Notes under the pieces: model-generated
What the model saw: the letters and a program-made list of their open reading frames with translations, nothing else
What the model was told of the DNA's origin: nothing
Databases searched by the model: none
In this document: positions 23,773 through 34,112 of the stretch, one piece after another
Numbering within the stretch: the first letter of the stretch is position 1
Layout: each line of letters starts with the position of its first letter
Made by a program: the position numbers and the translations under genes
Origin: Chelonoidis abingdonii
Taxonomy: Eukaryota > Chordata > Testudines > Testudinidae
Assembly (NCBI RefSeq): GCF_003597395.2
Contig: NC_133777.1
Span: 64,501,458 to 64,565,457 of the forward strand
DNA length: 64,000 nt
Reading direction: 5' to 3'

Positions 23773-24979
23773 TGTGTGCCTCATTTGTTCCTGTAGTTAT
23801 CCTGGTAAAACAGGTAACAGTACATGCAGAGTTGAGGGAATCAGAATGCAAGCTCTTGTAAAGTTCCAAATAACTGTTATCAAGTATTTGCTGAGAAACC
23901 TAACAATGCTTAATATTGTGATGCATGTTGCACATTCATGGACCTTCTTTCCTTCCACAGGTTGAAAGAATTATTTTTTTAAATAATGTTATAAAAGTCC
24001 AAAAAGGATACTGTAGAAATATTATAAATTGGCTCATTTTTTTTACAGCACCAAAACTTGTAGTAGGCAGTTTACAGTAAAGATAAATACATAGTTGCTG
24101 CCCCCAAAGGGCTTACAATCTAATTTTAAATATGATGGAAGAGAAGTGTAGGAAGAGAATGCAGGTGGAAGGACAAGAGTTCCTGCAGTAAGATCATATA
24201 GTTATTTGTTTATGATATATGCAGAACACAGAACCTTTTTTCTTTCAAATTATGTATGTTGGTTAGATTTTCAAAGCCAACTAGGGAATTTAGTCACACT
24301 AATTGTCACTGCTAGCTCGCTTTGAAACTTTCCGCCTTAGTATCCATTTAGTTTGAATGAAATTACATGGAGCCAGATCTTGGTTCCTGCTCTGTCCTCT
24401 CTGTGCCATTGCAACAGAGCAGGTAGAAAGATTTCTTATAAAGCCAGCTGGGGATTTCCACTGTGTAGGGGAAATCACTGAGTGGCATTAAGTTATCACA
24501 GCTAATGATCTGACTCACTCACCTGTATGCCAAAGAACACTCTCCTGCCACAGGATTTCAGTCCCTTTCCTTAAGAGCTTTGGTTTTATTTCCTTAAAAT
24601 AAAGCTATTTAACACAAGTTCAACATATCAATCAGGTAGAGGGACCCAGGCTCCCCACAGCTGGCTGTGTGGCTGTCCCCGACCTGTCTCCAGGGCCTTG
24701 GAGCCACAGCCCAGCCATGATAAGAGTCGTGCGGGCAGTTGTGGGGAGCCGTGGTGGACCCTCTACCTGCCTGTGGTGCAAGGGGCCCGCTGACAGCAGC
24801 CCCCGGCCTGTGTCCCCACCCTGAGACCTCTGTGCACTGAAATTCCCCATGCTCTACACAGCTTAGAAGCAATAGTGATAGTCACCAGAAGAATGAAAAT
24901 GGTGGAAAGATGTAATTTCCTCAGTCAGGGGAGCTGGGGAGGGTGTAGATGTGTACAGCACCAATTTAAAAGTGTTAGC
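23773..24979. other. No gene; SINE-tail remnant and a small GC-rich patch
   Basis: 24040-24130 (GGGCTTACAATCTAATTTT) matches the tail seen in the MIR-like copies. 24640-24850 is a GC-rich island of about 200 bp with two overlapping minus-strand frames of 72 and 87 residues. It has no recognisable domain and few CpGs, so it is not a convincing promoter. Confidence 0.45.
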
Positions 24980-25380
24980 TGCCAGTTGCACTTTTGGAAA
25001 TATTAAAGATCTATTTCTAATAGATCGGATAGTGTGTAGGATACAAGCCTGGCAAGTACAAGGGTGGTTGCTGAGGAAAGCTGATTCAGCTTTGGGGAAA
25101 GCTTGAAGATATTCAAGGCTACAGAGCTATGCAGAGAGATTATTAGAACCCTGGAAGGGCAATCAGCAGAAACTGTCCATGCAATACATAAGAATATGAA
25201 ATAAAAACCAGATACAACATCAGTAGATGACAAAGGTGCAGACATATGCAAATACTGTGGGAGAAAACATGTTAGATCAGAGAAGTGTCTGGCTTATGGG
25301 AAAAAATGCCAAATCTGTGACAAATTTAATCATGTTGAAGTCCAGTGTTTGTCTAGAGAGGAGAAAAACAAATTCAAAAT
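24980..25380 (+). pseudogene. Gypsy gag remnant with two zinc knuckles
   Basis: Reading from about 24983 gives KDLFLIDRIVC, the conserved gag C-terminal block. After a broken stretch come CKYCGRKHVRSEKC (spacing CX2CX3HX5C) and CQICDKFNHVEVQC (canonical CX2CX4HX4C), encoded around 25245-25350. Such knuckles bind genomic RNA during particle assembly. Several stops and frame changes separate the blocks, so no gag protein is made. Confidence 0.75.
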
Positions 25381-25488
25381 ACACTCAGTAACTGAGAAGA
25401 GTAACAGTGAGTATAAGGACGGTCATGTGGGTGACCGAACAGCTGTCAAACACAGTGCAAGAAGACCCTAATAAGCACCAAAAAACAG

Positions 25489-25704
25489 TTGTATGCAGCC
25501 TTGTTACTTGGAAAGAAAGTGATACTGGATTGTGGCGCAAATTGTAACATTATCCCAATCAGTCTGTTGAACCCAGAATATGGATGGAAGAGACTAACAG
25601 GGTACAATCAGACTACCTTGAAGCTTGTGGGGAAATATATGAATTTAATTAAGAAATACAAAGAACAAAAAGAAATACAGACTGGACTTAGTAGCCATAG
25701 ATGA
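25489..25704 (+). pseudogene. Gypsy aspartic protease remnant
   Basis: A 71-residue open frame contains VILDCGANCNIIP, where active retropepsins have D(T/S)GA. The Asp is retained but the next residue is Cys, which probably inactivates it. The following block SLLNPEYGWKRLTGYNQTTLKLVGKY fits the flap and downstream strand. It sits between gag knuckles and RT, as expected for gypsy pol. Confidence 0.7.
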
Positions 25705-25904
25705 TGAAACAGCAGTACCACTTCTGCGCAGCAAGGTCACCCAAGCCATGAACCTGGTAAAAATAAACAGTTCCGAAACATAAGAAAGTGGATAGTGGGG
25801 TGACTGAAGATACCATGGATGGTATTACCTGGGACCAGGAGATGACACAGAAGAAATAGAAGTGTTTCAGGAAGATGGATGGCTAAATGGTAGCATGAAG
25901 TCAG

Positions 25905-26230
25905 TCAAATTGCCAAAAAGAAAAGTACCCACTACATTACTACAGCCACTGAAAGATAAACTTCAGAGCCAGTGGAATCATGGAATAACATAGCCTGTAT
26001 CAAAAACACAGATTGGACAAGTAGTTTTCTTGATGGCTTTCTTGCTACGACAAGACTGAGATCCAAAGCTTTACAAAAAAAAAACTTTGACACTGAACCA
26101 TTTCCTCTGCCTACAATTGAGGACTTATTACCAGATCTGTCTAAAGCCAGACTTTTTACCATATGCCTTAAAAAAATGGATTCCAGAACATCAAACTGAC
26201 TGAGGAATCCAGTTACCTGACAACACCTTA
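25905..26230 (+). pseudogene. Gypsy reverse transcriptase N-terminal remnant
   Basis: Recognisable blocks are QPLKDKLQSQWNHGI, FPLPTIEDLLPDLSKARLFTIC and ESSYL, in at least two frames with stops. These are the fingers and the first palm motif. The sequence then jumps from the SSYLTT-type block near 26222 directly into the RNase H start. The YxDD catalytic core is therefore deleted. The polymerase is dead. Confidence 0.75.
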
Positions 26231-26575
26231 TAGGAGTGGAAGAACCAACAAGAACAAGCAGTCCAGAAAGTAAAAGAGATAATTGGGAAGGCTCCTATTT
26301 TGAAATATCACTATGCGAAGGAGCCCCCTGATTCTGCAATGTGATCCATCCAAGATGGGTCTCAGGGCTACCACACTGCAAGGGGGACAACCTGTTGCTT
26401 TCATAAGCAGAGCACTGTCCATGACAGAGAGGGGCTATGCTCAAATTGAAAAAGAGTTGTTAGCAATGCCCTTTGGAATGGATAATTTCACCAATATTCT
26501 TACGTTTGCACCATGGACATACAATCTGACCATAAACCTCTCTAAACCATTTGGAGAAAGTCATTAATCAGTGCA
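26231..26575 (+). pseudogene. Gypsy RNase H remnant
   Basis: From 26231 the coding sequence gives QEQAVQKVKEIIGKAPILKYHYAKEP. A frame change near 26310 leads into an 84-residue frame with LQCDPSKMGLRATTLQGGQPVAFISRALSMTERGYAQIEKELLAM. The catalytic Asp (QCD) and Glu (IEKE) are still present. Stops and frameshifts flank the block. RNase H would remove the RNA strand of the replication intermediate. Confidence 0.8.
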
Positions 26576-26924
26576 CCAATGTGCTTACAGCAGATATATC
26601 TCTGCAGTTGCATCATCCACATACAGATCAAGTACTGCCCAGTCAGAGATTTGGTGTTGGTGGACACCTTGAGCTGTGCATACCTGTCCGAACCCAGCAA
26701 GGAGGGATCCACAGATGCTGAGATGGAGGCAATAAATATGGTACAGTATTTACCTATTTCAGAAGAAGGGCTGAGACAGATACAGAGCCAGACAGAATGC
26801 TGCAGACATTGAAACTCATGATCCTACAAGGATGGCCAGCGACAAGAGACCAAGTACTTAGAGTGAGAACACCATTCTTTCAGATAAGAGATGAGTTGTG
26901 CGCACAGAATAGCATTATATTTTG

Positions 26925-27215
26925 GGGAGAGAGCCGTTATTCTCAAGAGCTGGAATGAGATTATTCACAAAGTTCATTCATTACATCTGAGAACTGAAGG
27001 TTGCTTAAGGCAAGCCAGAGAGACTATATAATGTCAAGGAATGAATGAGCAATTAAGGACGTTCATGAAAAAGTGTGATATATGCAGATCCTGGGAAGAC
27101 CATCAACCAAAAGAGACCCTTTGCCAATGGAATACTGGATATCACATGTTCAGATAACGGACCACAGTTTGTTTCAGGCAAGTTCCAGAAGTTTCAGTAA
27201 CGACTGAAATTTTGA
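26925..27215 (+). pseudogene. Gypsy integrase remnant
   Basis: The zinc-binding head is visible as VHSLHLRTEGC with the paired cysteines of CDICRSWEDHQPKE. The sequence then jumps to a DITCSDNGPQFVSGKF block, which carries the second Asp of the DDE triad. The stretch holding the first catalytic Asp is missing, and several stops occur. Integration activity is not possible. Confidence 0.75.
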
Positions 27216-27229
27216 TCACATAACATCTT

Positions 27230-28110
27230 CACTGGGGTATCCTCAAAGCAACTGCAAAGTGGAATCAGCAGTAAAGAAAAACAAACAAAAACACCAAAGA
27301 CAAAAACCTAAGAAACTGTTGAAAAAAGCAAAAACATCAGAGGTGAGAGATCTGCCAGATCTGGGGCTAGGTGACAAAGTGCATACACAACCATTAACAA
27401 AACAGGATACAGTCTGGCACAAAGTGATAGTTGTACAACTAGGAAACCAAAATCATATCAAGTGCAAATGGACAATGGACAGACAATGAGGCAAAACCAT
27501 AGGCACCTCAGGAAAATACAAGAAAACTCCAAGGACAGGATGGACAACACGTCTTAGAGTTTTACAGCAGGACAATCCCAAGCCAGTGTGTTAGAAGTGG
27601 ACAATGTCAGGGGCATAGCATCATAGACTATCAGGGTTGGAAGGGACCTCAGGAGGTCATCTAGTCCAACCCCCTGCTCAAAGCAGGACCAATTCCCAAC
27701 TAAATCATCCCAGCCAGGGCTTTGTCAAGCCAGAACTTAAAAACCTCTAAGGAAGGAGATTCCCCCACCTCCCTAGGTAACCCATTCCAGTGCTTCACCA
27801 TCCTCTTAGTGGAAAAGTTTTTCCTAATATCCAACCTAAACCTCTCCCACTGCAACTTGAGACCATTACTCCTTGTTCTGTCATCTGGTACCACTGAGAA
27901 CAGTCTAGATCCATCCTCTTTGGAACTCCCTTTCAGGTAGGTTGGTACCAGAGGACAGACAGGAGGAAGATTTTTTGAGGGACACTCCCGCAACTTCAAG
28001 CCAAGAGACTGTGGCTGACCAGGTGGGAGGAAGACGACATCAGGGAGGCGACAATGAACCACACCATTTTAGCGGCGGGTGGATTGTTAAAAGACCGGCT
28101 CACCTGAGGG
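27230..28110 (+). pseudogene. Gypsy pol C-terminal tail, interrupted by CR1
   Basis: The frame at 27259-27489 is Lys/Gln-rich and contains DLGLGDKVHTQPLTKQDTVWHKVIVVQL, matching the basic C-terminal domain of gypsy integrase. After the CR1 insertion, coding-like sequence resumes at about 27945 and ends GWIVKRPAHLRDFV with a stop at about 28111, the usual gypsy pol terminus. This proves that the CR1 landed inside a pre-existing gypsy copy. Confidence 0.7.
27606..27942 (-). mobile_element. CR1 LINE 3' end, minus strand, inside gypsy
   Basis: The plus strand reads CATAGACTATCAGGGTTGG, then GGAAGGGACCTCAGGAGGTC. This is the reverse complement of the CR1 3' terminus. The coding part at 27700-27942 (minus) gives [38 protein letters not shown] and [12 protein letters not shown], the extreme C-terminus of CR1 ORF2. 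The minus frame extends to 28062 only because it runs into antisense gypsy. Possible short direct repeats TCAGGG/TCAGGT flank it. Confidence 0.85.
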
Positions 28111-28257
28111 ATTTTGTGTGATGGACTTCCAAGTTATTACGATTTTATAGCTAGACAAACTGATGAATGCAGTAACTGCAAGAATAGTCAGCCTCTGAAA
28201 GGAATATTAGATTATCAGTCATTTCTGGCATGTTTTATTGTTTTAAAAGAGCAGGGA

Positions 28258-28442
28258 TGTGACAATATAAAAGTGTTAGAAGACACTTTCTGGCAGCACA
28301 CCATTTCCTGGGATGAACTCTTTGGAAGCAAGATATCCTGGAGAACTTTGTGAGAAGCCATGAAGCTGAAAAAGCCATGTTGTAAGCAGCCACAATAAAC
28401 TGGAATTTTTAAATTAACCCTGCATCAGCGTGAGATCTTACA
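28258..28442 (+). mobile_element. Gypsy 3' LTR (short)
   Basis: A purine-rich AAAAGAGCAGGGA (28245-28257), of polypurine-tract type, abuts TGTGACAATATAAAAG. The segment ends CTTACA at 28442, or TGACA at 28447. AATAAA lies at 28394-28399. Length is about 185 bp. No matching 5' LTR was found upstream in the window. Confidence 0.55.
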
Positions 28443-28880
28443 TGACAGGTGAACCAGACACAACAAAGCATAAACCACTTCCTAGCAGCTGAGGCCTAAA
28501 TTCATAGAAGTATGTAGACACATAAACCCCAGATTTATGTACTTACATCCCAATTTTAGGCCGCACAGCAATTCACAAAACTCTCCCTGAACCCTGTAGT
28601 CTTCTAAACTCAGTGCCTACATTTTTGCAGTATAAAGGCTCTTACATGTCTGTTTCTGCCTCTGAGCATGTGCACTGCTACTTTACTGTAGGCACCCAGA
28701 TGCTTAATCTCCAACCTAAACCCCACAGCAATTTCCAAACAAGGGGAAGATAGTGTTCACCTGCTTAACTTGTGTGTGGGGCCAAATCCAGTAGGCATGC
28801 TCACAGGCTGCTTATCAAATCGGGTCCCTCAGGCAAGTTCACATAAAACAGCTAGGGGTTGAGGACCTCCTTCATACCTT
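28443..28880. other. No gene; unassigned
   Basis: No exon or clear repeat. The phrases resemble diverged dispersed repeats with TAGGCACCC/TAGGCCG motifs, too short to assign. Confidence 0.4.
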
Positions 28881-29016
28881 TTAGCCCAGTGGTTAGGATA
28901 TTCATCTGGGATGTAGGAGACCTCCAGTTCAGGTCTCCTCTGCACCTGATGAAAAGAAGGGATTTGAACAGGGATCTGCCACCCTTCAGGTGAGTGCTGT
29001 AACCAGTGGGCTATGG
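28881..29016. repeat. Palindromic tRNA-like SINE/MITE
   Basis: The left arm begins TTAGCCCAGTGGTTAGGATA, which resembles a Pol III A box. It is imperfectly inverted in the right arm, ending CTGTAACCAGTGGGCTATGG. The centre is TCTGCACCTGATGAAAAGAAG. The left arm also has a B-box-like AGTTCAGGTCTCC. Two head-to-head SINE halves or a tRNA-like foldback element are both possible. Confidence 0.6.
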
Positions 29017-29092
29017 GATAATCTGATATGGGGCTTCCTCAGTCTCTTCTGTTGAAACTGTTCCACTGTGGCTAAACACTTAGCATTTGCAG

Positions 29093-29138
29093 TGTTGTAA
29101 CTGTGTTGGACCCAGGATATTAGAGAGATGAGGTGAGT
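29093..29138 (-). repeat. Penelope-like element tail fragment, minus strand
   Basis: The plus strand reads GTGTTGGACCCAGGATATTA and GAGAGATGAGGTGAGTGAAG. This is the reverse complement of the end of the PLE-type tail whose opposite part lies at 29820-29930. Confidence 0.55.
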
Positions 29139-29814
29139 GAAGAACTATCCAGATCTGCAAGATTAGCTTTAGACCAAATGGTGCCCTGGGCAGGGAATGT
29201 CTTTGGCACCCCCCCTCCATTTGTTAAACTTTTGAATACATTATTTTTATTGCGTTTGTAGCCCATTTCATGACTTTGGTGCATGACTTGCATGTCATCA
29301 AACATTGTGTTGAGCACAGCAAAAGAAGTAACAGTATTTCTTTTATATTGTTGCATAAATAGGGGTTCAATAGATATCTCTTGCATTTCATTAAGTATGT
29401 CCTTTTATGAGTCACTATTTACACTCTTCAAGTCTTAAAACACAAGCATGCTTTCCCAATTACAGAATGAAACAAGGTTCACAATATGGCAGCTGGGCTC
29501 TCACTTTACTTCAGTTTGTTCTTATATCTCACTGACTGACTGGCAATGCCCCACCGCTTATATACTCGTGCGGGGATAGCTGACAACATTCTATCAGGTT
29601 CAAGGAAAATGTAGTTCTAGGAAAGCCTGGAAGGTTCCATGAGATTCTACAAAGGTCCAGAATGTTCTAAGAGGTTAGTGAAAAATGAATCCATATACAG
29701 AATACCTGAAACATTTTACTTCAAACATTCTATTTCCCTTTTGTTGCCTACAACAAAAACAGCCTCCAAGCCCAGTGCAATCCAAGCCCAGCACCCCAGG
29801 CAGTCACCTGCCCC
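29139..29814. other. No gene; possible decayed hAT-like element
   Basis: The edges carry AAATGGTGCCCTGGGCAGG (29179) and CACCCCAGGCAGTCACCTGC (29790), GC-rich patches reminiscent of turtle hAT MITE ends around AT-rich DNA. No target duplication was confirmed. Small frames are not supported. Confidence 0.35.
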
Positions 29815-29819
29815 TAATT

Positions 29820-29930
29820 CTGGCCCTGCAGACTTGAAGAAGAGCTCTGTGTAGCTCAAAACTTCTCTTTCACCAACAGAAGTGGGTTCAGTTGAAAATT
29901 TTAGCTCACCCACGTTGTCCCTCTTGAGTC
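29820..29930 (+). mobile_element. Penelope-like element tail with decayed hammerhead-like core
   Basis: The sequence includes TTGAAGA (29834-29840), a GAGCT/AGCTC stem (29842-29846 with 29853-29857), AAAA and CTTCTCTTTCACCAACAG. It then continues TAGCTCACCCACGTTGTCCC. It corresponds to the PLE tail family present antisense at 54441-54488. Core bases expected as CTGAAGA and GAAA are mutated, so no ribozyme activity is expected. Confidence 0.6.
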
Positions 29931-31182
29931 ATTGGAGCAGATCCCGAATCTCCATGTCCTGCAAGAGTATTGGGAGGTCAGAAGTGGAATAACGACTTCT
30001 ACCTCATGTGTGCTGAATGGAGGGTAGCTCTAGTGCACCTCAGAATCTAGCCCTTCAAATCTATTTGAAGTGAATGTTTTCAAAATACAATACTGTTGTG
30101 TAGAGGGGGTATTTTGGAGGGCAAACATATTATCTGTATCTCAGCAATTTTTAAAAAGGTATGTCAGTAATTTTTGTAGTCTGACAGTTACAGTCTACGT
30201 TTACGAGGAGCAAAAGAGGACATAGAAGCTCAGTCATTAAATCGTTCGAGCTTCTCATAATTCACCAAACCACAGAGATCATGTCTGCCCTTATAATCGT
30301 ATGGCATATTGCAAGTTTTTTCTAACATTTTGCACAACGCAGAACCATCCATCAACCCCCCAGAACATGTTCTGATTCTGCAGGCATTCATTTAATTGCA
30401 ATGTCTTATTTCAAAATGTACAAATGGCTTAGAAATATTGCAAACTCATGTCTATCTAATGTTAAGCAAACAAGTTTGAAAAATTCATTTGCTCATACTA
30501 ATAGACTATAATCCCAAGAATATAAATATTATTTGTCTTAGAAAATAATACTGGGAATGCCATATTTCTAAAGTACTTTAGCAATATAGTATAAAACAAC
30601 TTGTCCAATACTATAAAGTATAAAAATTAGAAATGTTGAACCAAAGAAACAATCTTTGTTTATACATCATGTTGTACTTAATCACATTAGTCTCAAATAT
30701 GCCTTGATGATTTTTGTACTTAAGATGCTGCTATTGTTTATTTTTCAATTTCTTCATTAATGCTGGATTCATACAGCTTTAGGCATAGTTTGCTGAGGTG
30801 CTGGCATATATTTTATTGCAAAAATGTAATCATGCTTGTCAATTATAAAACTGATTGCACTATATCTCTAAGGCACTTCTGCTTCACATCATTTAGAAGA
30901 AAAAGAGGTCTTTAAATCAATCTTACAAGTAGCATCTTGTATAGAAAAATAAAATTAACATCCAGTTCATTCATTACTTATACTAACAGTAAAAGTATAC
31001 AGTGATTGACAAAAGCAACCTGCTGTGACAATAGTGTAGTTGCTAATTACAAACAGAGATGTGATTCTAATGGGTCATAGCTTGACAAACAAAAAGATTA
31101 TCACAGGAGCTTCTAGCTCTCCATTATGTTTATTGAGATTTGTTTTTGTGTGGCATAATGTTTTATTGTATAAGTTTAGTAG
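29931..31182. other. No gene; AT-rich, possible conserved non-coding DNA
   Basis: No repeat was recognised over about 1.2 kb. The part at 30400-31130 is AT-rich, CpG-poor and lacks transposon hallmarks. Such texture is compatible with a conserved regulatory element or simply unique DNA. Confidence 0.45.
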
Positions 31183-31187
31183 GGCTG

Positions 31188-31754
31188 TGTTACAGAGTCC
31201 TTGGAGGCCAGGAGGCCTACTGCGTAGCACATCCAGTTTCTAATCTAATTTCCCTCTGGGAAGGGCTTTCAGTCTAGTTCCTAACCCTTGAGTGTAACCT
31301 AGCTTCACCTTAAGGGTTTCAACAACCTTGCCCTCTTCTTACTAGAGAAAGAGTGGGGGTGGGAATGACGCTTATGCTGCTCCTGCAACAAGGGCGACTG
31401 GTAGGGGAGCGAGGGCCATCCCTCTCCACTGGGCTCTGACAGTCAACAGTGTCTGGTACCTTGGAGTTTCCTCAGAGTTACCTCCCTCGGTCACTTCCTA
31501 CCCTCTGTCTCTCCCCATATCTCCAAGTCAAACATAAGAAAACAAAAGAAAAGACAACTAAACCTTCAGCACCAACTGGGCTAAAGCAGGCAGTCTTCTT
31601 CCTCACAAGGAGGCTTCTTTGGAACCCTTGTTCTGAAGCCCTCAGGGTAAGTCTATTTTCCTCCCTCTTCTGAGCTGAATTTTGCTCTCTTTTGGGCCCA
31701 GCATTATCCTTTAGCTCCTTCAGGTTCAGTGTGGGGTCTATACACCCCATCACA
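31188..31754. mobile_element. Solo LTR, 567 bp, with GGCTG target duplication
   Basis: The left edge is TGTTACAGAGTCC and the right edge is ACCCCATCACA, so both strands run TG to CA. The flanks are an exact 5-bp duplication GGCTG (31183-31187 and 31755-31759). No internal coding sequence is present. Orientation could not be fixed, since no unambiguous polyadenylation signal or TATA is seen. The 91-residue minus frame is an incidental reading of the LTR. Confidence 0.85.
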
Positions 31755-31759
31755 GGCTG

Positions 31760-32933
31760 CTTGAGTGAGTGATACAGGTTATATAGGTCACCCTAAATGA
31801 GTGGAAGTATATCTGCATGCTGTGATACATCATCAGGCATTCTGTAAGAGCATTATGCCGTGTATTACACAGAAAATCCAGTTTAGAACTATTTTAGGGG
31901 TGTTTTCTATTTTACTTTGTTGGAACTACTTCTTCCATCCTCCCTAATGTCGTTGTGAGTCCTACTGAGCATGGTTCACAGGGAGAAAAATATTAAGCCT
32001 CTAAAATGACCCGTACACAAAGATGTGTCAGCTTTAAAATCTGAACTCTCTGGACCTTTAAGAGCTAGACAGCACTATGTACTGGGTTGGGAATCTTCAC
32101 TTTTCAGTACTCTGAATTTCCTGTGTCTAGCTTTCAGGATTATGAATAGTCAGAATTTACATACATCCCTGACCCAGGACTGAATATTGCCCACCCTATG
32201 CCTCAGGCGAGGGTAATTTTTGGGTGTGTGGGAGGGGGGTGGAAGGGGGGTCCTGGAGTAGGGTAGAGATGAAAATATGATTGCGGCAGGTTGACTTAAA
32301 AAAAAAAAAAAAGACTGAAGCGGTGGTAGAGTATGGCATGTAGGAAGTATCCCAAGGGAAATAGATTAGAGGGCAGTGCGTGGAGGTAGTCAAAAGTATA
32401 AGATAAATGCAATTTATTACATGGATATTACCACCCCATGTGGTATTTATTTCTGAGTACATACCTATTACATTCATTTCAAAATGACATATGATAAAAT
32501 CTTGAAGGTAGGAACCCATGTTCAGTCTCTTTTCAGAATGTTACTGCTAACTTCCATCTATCACCTGACAGCATTTTTTTTGCAGCTTAAGTTCAATTTC
32601 AGAATTTTTTCTCTTTCTTATATCTGATATTTTTAACCTCAGCTATGTAGTTCTCTGTTGTGCTTCATTTCACCTAATGGCCAAAAGCAGACATGCTGAT
32701 CCTGAATCAAAGATCTAAAGAGATAGCGAGGATTGACCTCTGGTTTGTGACATCTTCCATTGCTCCATTTAAACTTATGTACTCACCACATTCTGGCTCT
32801 ATGGACCAAATGAGAAAGAAGATGAAAATGAGACGAATGTTATCACATGGCCTCTTGAAAAGGTTTCCAGGTAATCATATACCAAAGTCTTAGAGAAACC
32901 ACTCTGGAGGAATAAACTGAGGTGGTGTCAGAT
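31760..32933. other. No gene; unassigned
   Basis: Mostly single-copy-looking DNA. A G-rich tract at 32222-32252 and an A tract near 32298-32312 are low complexity. Frames here are short, and the 107-residue minus frame reads through the A tract as Phe. Confidence 0.45.
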
Positions 32934-32936
32934 TCA

Positions 32937-33174
32937 AGCTACGTCTACACTACGCAGCTTTTAGTGACACAGCTGGGTTACTGGAGTCATGCTGCTAAAA
33001 GGTACGCAGTGTAGCTGCTGTTTGTTGGCTCTCCTGCCAACAAGAAATTTCCACCCACAAGGAGCAGCGTTAGCATTGGTAGCAGGAGAGCACTCCTGCT
33101 GCCAACGAACTGTTCACACCGGCACTTGCTGTCCACAAAACTTTTGTCGTTTAGTTGCCAATGTAGTCATAGAA
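32937..33174. mobile_element. Harbinger-like MITE, 238 bp
   Basis: The left end is AGCTACGTCTACACTACGC, and the right end ATGTAGTCATAGAA is its diverged inverse. A 3-bp TCA flanks both sides (32934-32936 and 33175-33177). The internal GTTGGCTCTCCTGCCAAC inverted repeat lies near 33024-33041. Family assignment follows from the shared terminal TCTACAC motif and the 3-bp duplication. Confidence 0.65.
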
Positions 33175-33324
33175 TCAGTTGTTACATTGCAGTGTTGTTA
33201 ATGGCTCCGTATTACTCAAAGACCTATTAAAACAAAAGTGAGAATTAAATAATTCTGGTAGGGTTTTGAACTGGAACAAGGGAAGATCCTGCAAGGTGAC
33301 TTGAAGTTACAAGTTCCATGAAGT

Positions 33325-33812
33325 CAGGGCCATTCCTAGGGGAGTATGGGGCCTGGGACATAGGCACCGAGTTTCTAATCTGCGGGGGGTGCTCCCCCTG
33401 CAGCTCCACCCAGGCCCTGCCCCCACTCCACCCCTTCTCCCAAGGCCCCGTCCCACCTCTTCCCTGCCTCTTCCCAAGTGTGCTGCGCCCTTACTCCTCT
33501 TCCCTCCCCTACTCTACCCCGCAGCGCCTCTTGATGCTATGAAATGTCTGATCCAAGGTAGGCATTGAGAGGGAGGGGGAGAGGCTGATTGGCGGGGCCC
33601 ACCGGTAAGGGGGAGGTGCTAGGGGGAGAGGGAGGTTCTGGTATGGGGGTTCTTCCTCACCCCACTCTGCCTGCCTGCCACTCATCTCCCCGTTTGCCTC
33701 TTCACCCCACACACTCACCTGCATCGCCTCTCTGCCCACCTCCTGTGGGGCCCCCCAAAGTGTGGGGCTGAGGGCAGTTGTCCTGATTCACCCTATCCAA
33801 AGGACGGCCCTG
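33325..33812. mobile_element. hAT-type MITE, 488 bp
   Basis: The left end is CAGGGCCATTCCTAGG, and the reverse complement of the right end is CAGGGCCGTCCTTTGG, a clear terminal inverted repeat. Flanks are CATGAAGT (33317-33324) and CATAAAGT (33813-33820), an 8-bp target duplication with one mismatch, as made by hAT transposases. The interior is GC-rich and encodes no transposase. Frames through it are Pro/Gly-rich translations of low-complexity sequence. Confidence 0.85.
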
Positions 33813-34112
33813 CATAAAGTAGTATACTTTGTCCATGAAGGCATGTGTAAAATGGCCACAAGTCTTGTGCTGCAGTGACAAGCTTCTCTCCAACAAGTCA
33901 GTTTCCTTCAAATCAATGGATTTTAAAGCAAACTGAAAACATTAAAGCATCCATGATGGCACATATCAAATTTGTTCCACTTCTGGGGAGATAAGTCAAA
34001 GGGATAAAGACCAAGAAGCAAACTATAATTCATATACTTAATACACTGGTTGATGTGAAGGGTTATTCAGTACTCACTCGCAGAAGGCTTGTTACCGTAG
34101 GACTTGGGTCAA

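Larger units (their letters stand above)
24980..28442 (+). mobile_element. Ty3/gypsy LTR retrotransposon, degenerate, split by CR1
   Basis: In order there are a gag C-terminus with zinc knuckles, protease, RT, RNase H, integrase, a C-terminal tail, a purine-rich tract and a short 3' LTR. All are on the plus strand with many stops, frameshifts and internal deletions. Conserved blocks resemble the K02A2.6-like vertebrate gypsy families. CR1 (about 27606-27942) interrupts the 3' end of pol, which resumes afterwards. The 5' LTR and most of gag are missing, so the copy is 5' truncated or rearranged. Confidence 0.85.

Noticed and set aside
24609..24872. Small GC-rich island as a promoter candidate
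   Set aside because: Few CpGs, no TATA or initiator context and no adjacent first exon; more likely a repeat fragment.
27943..28062. N-terminal extension of the CR1 minus-strand frame
   Set aside because: This part is antisense to the gypsy pol C-terminus. The apparent fusion protein is a nested-insertion artefact.
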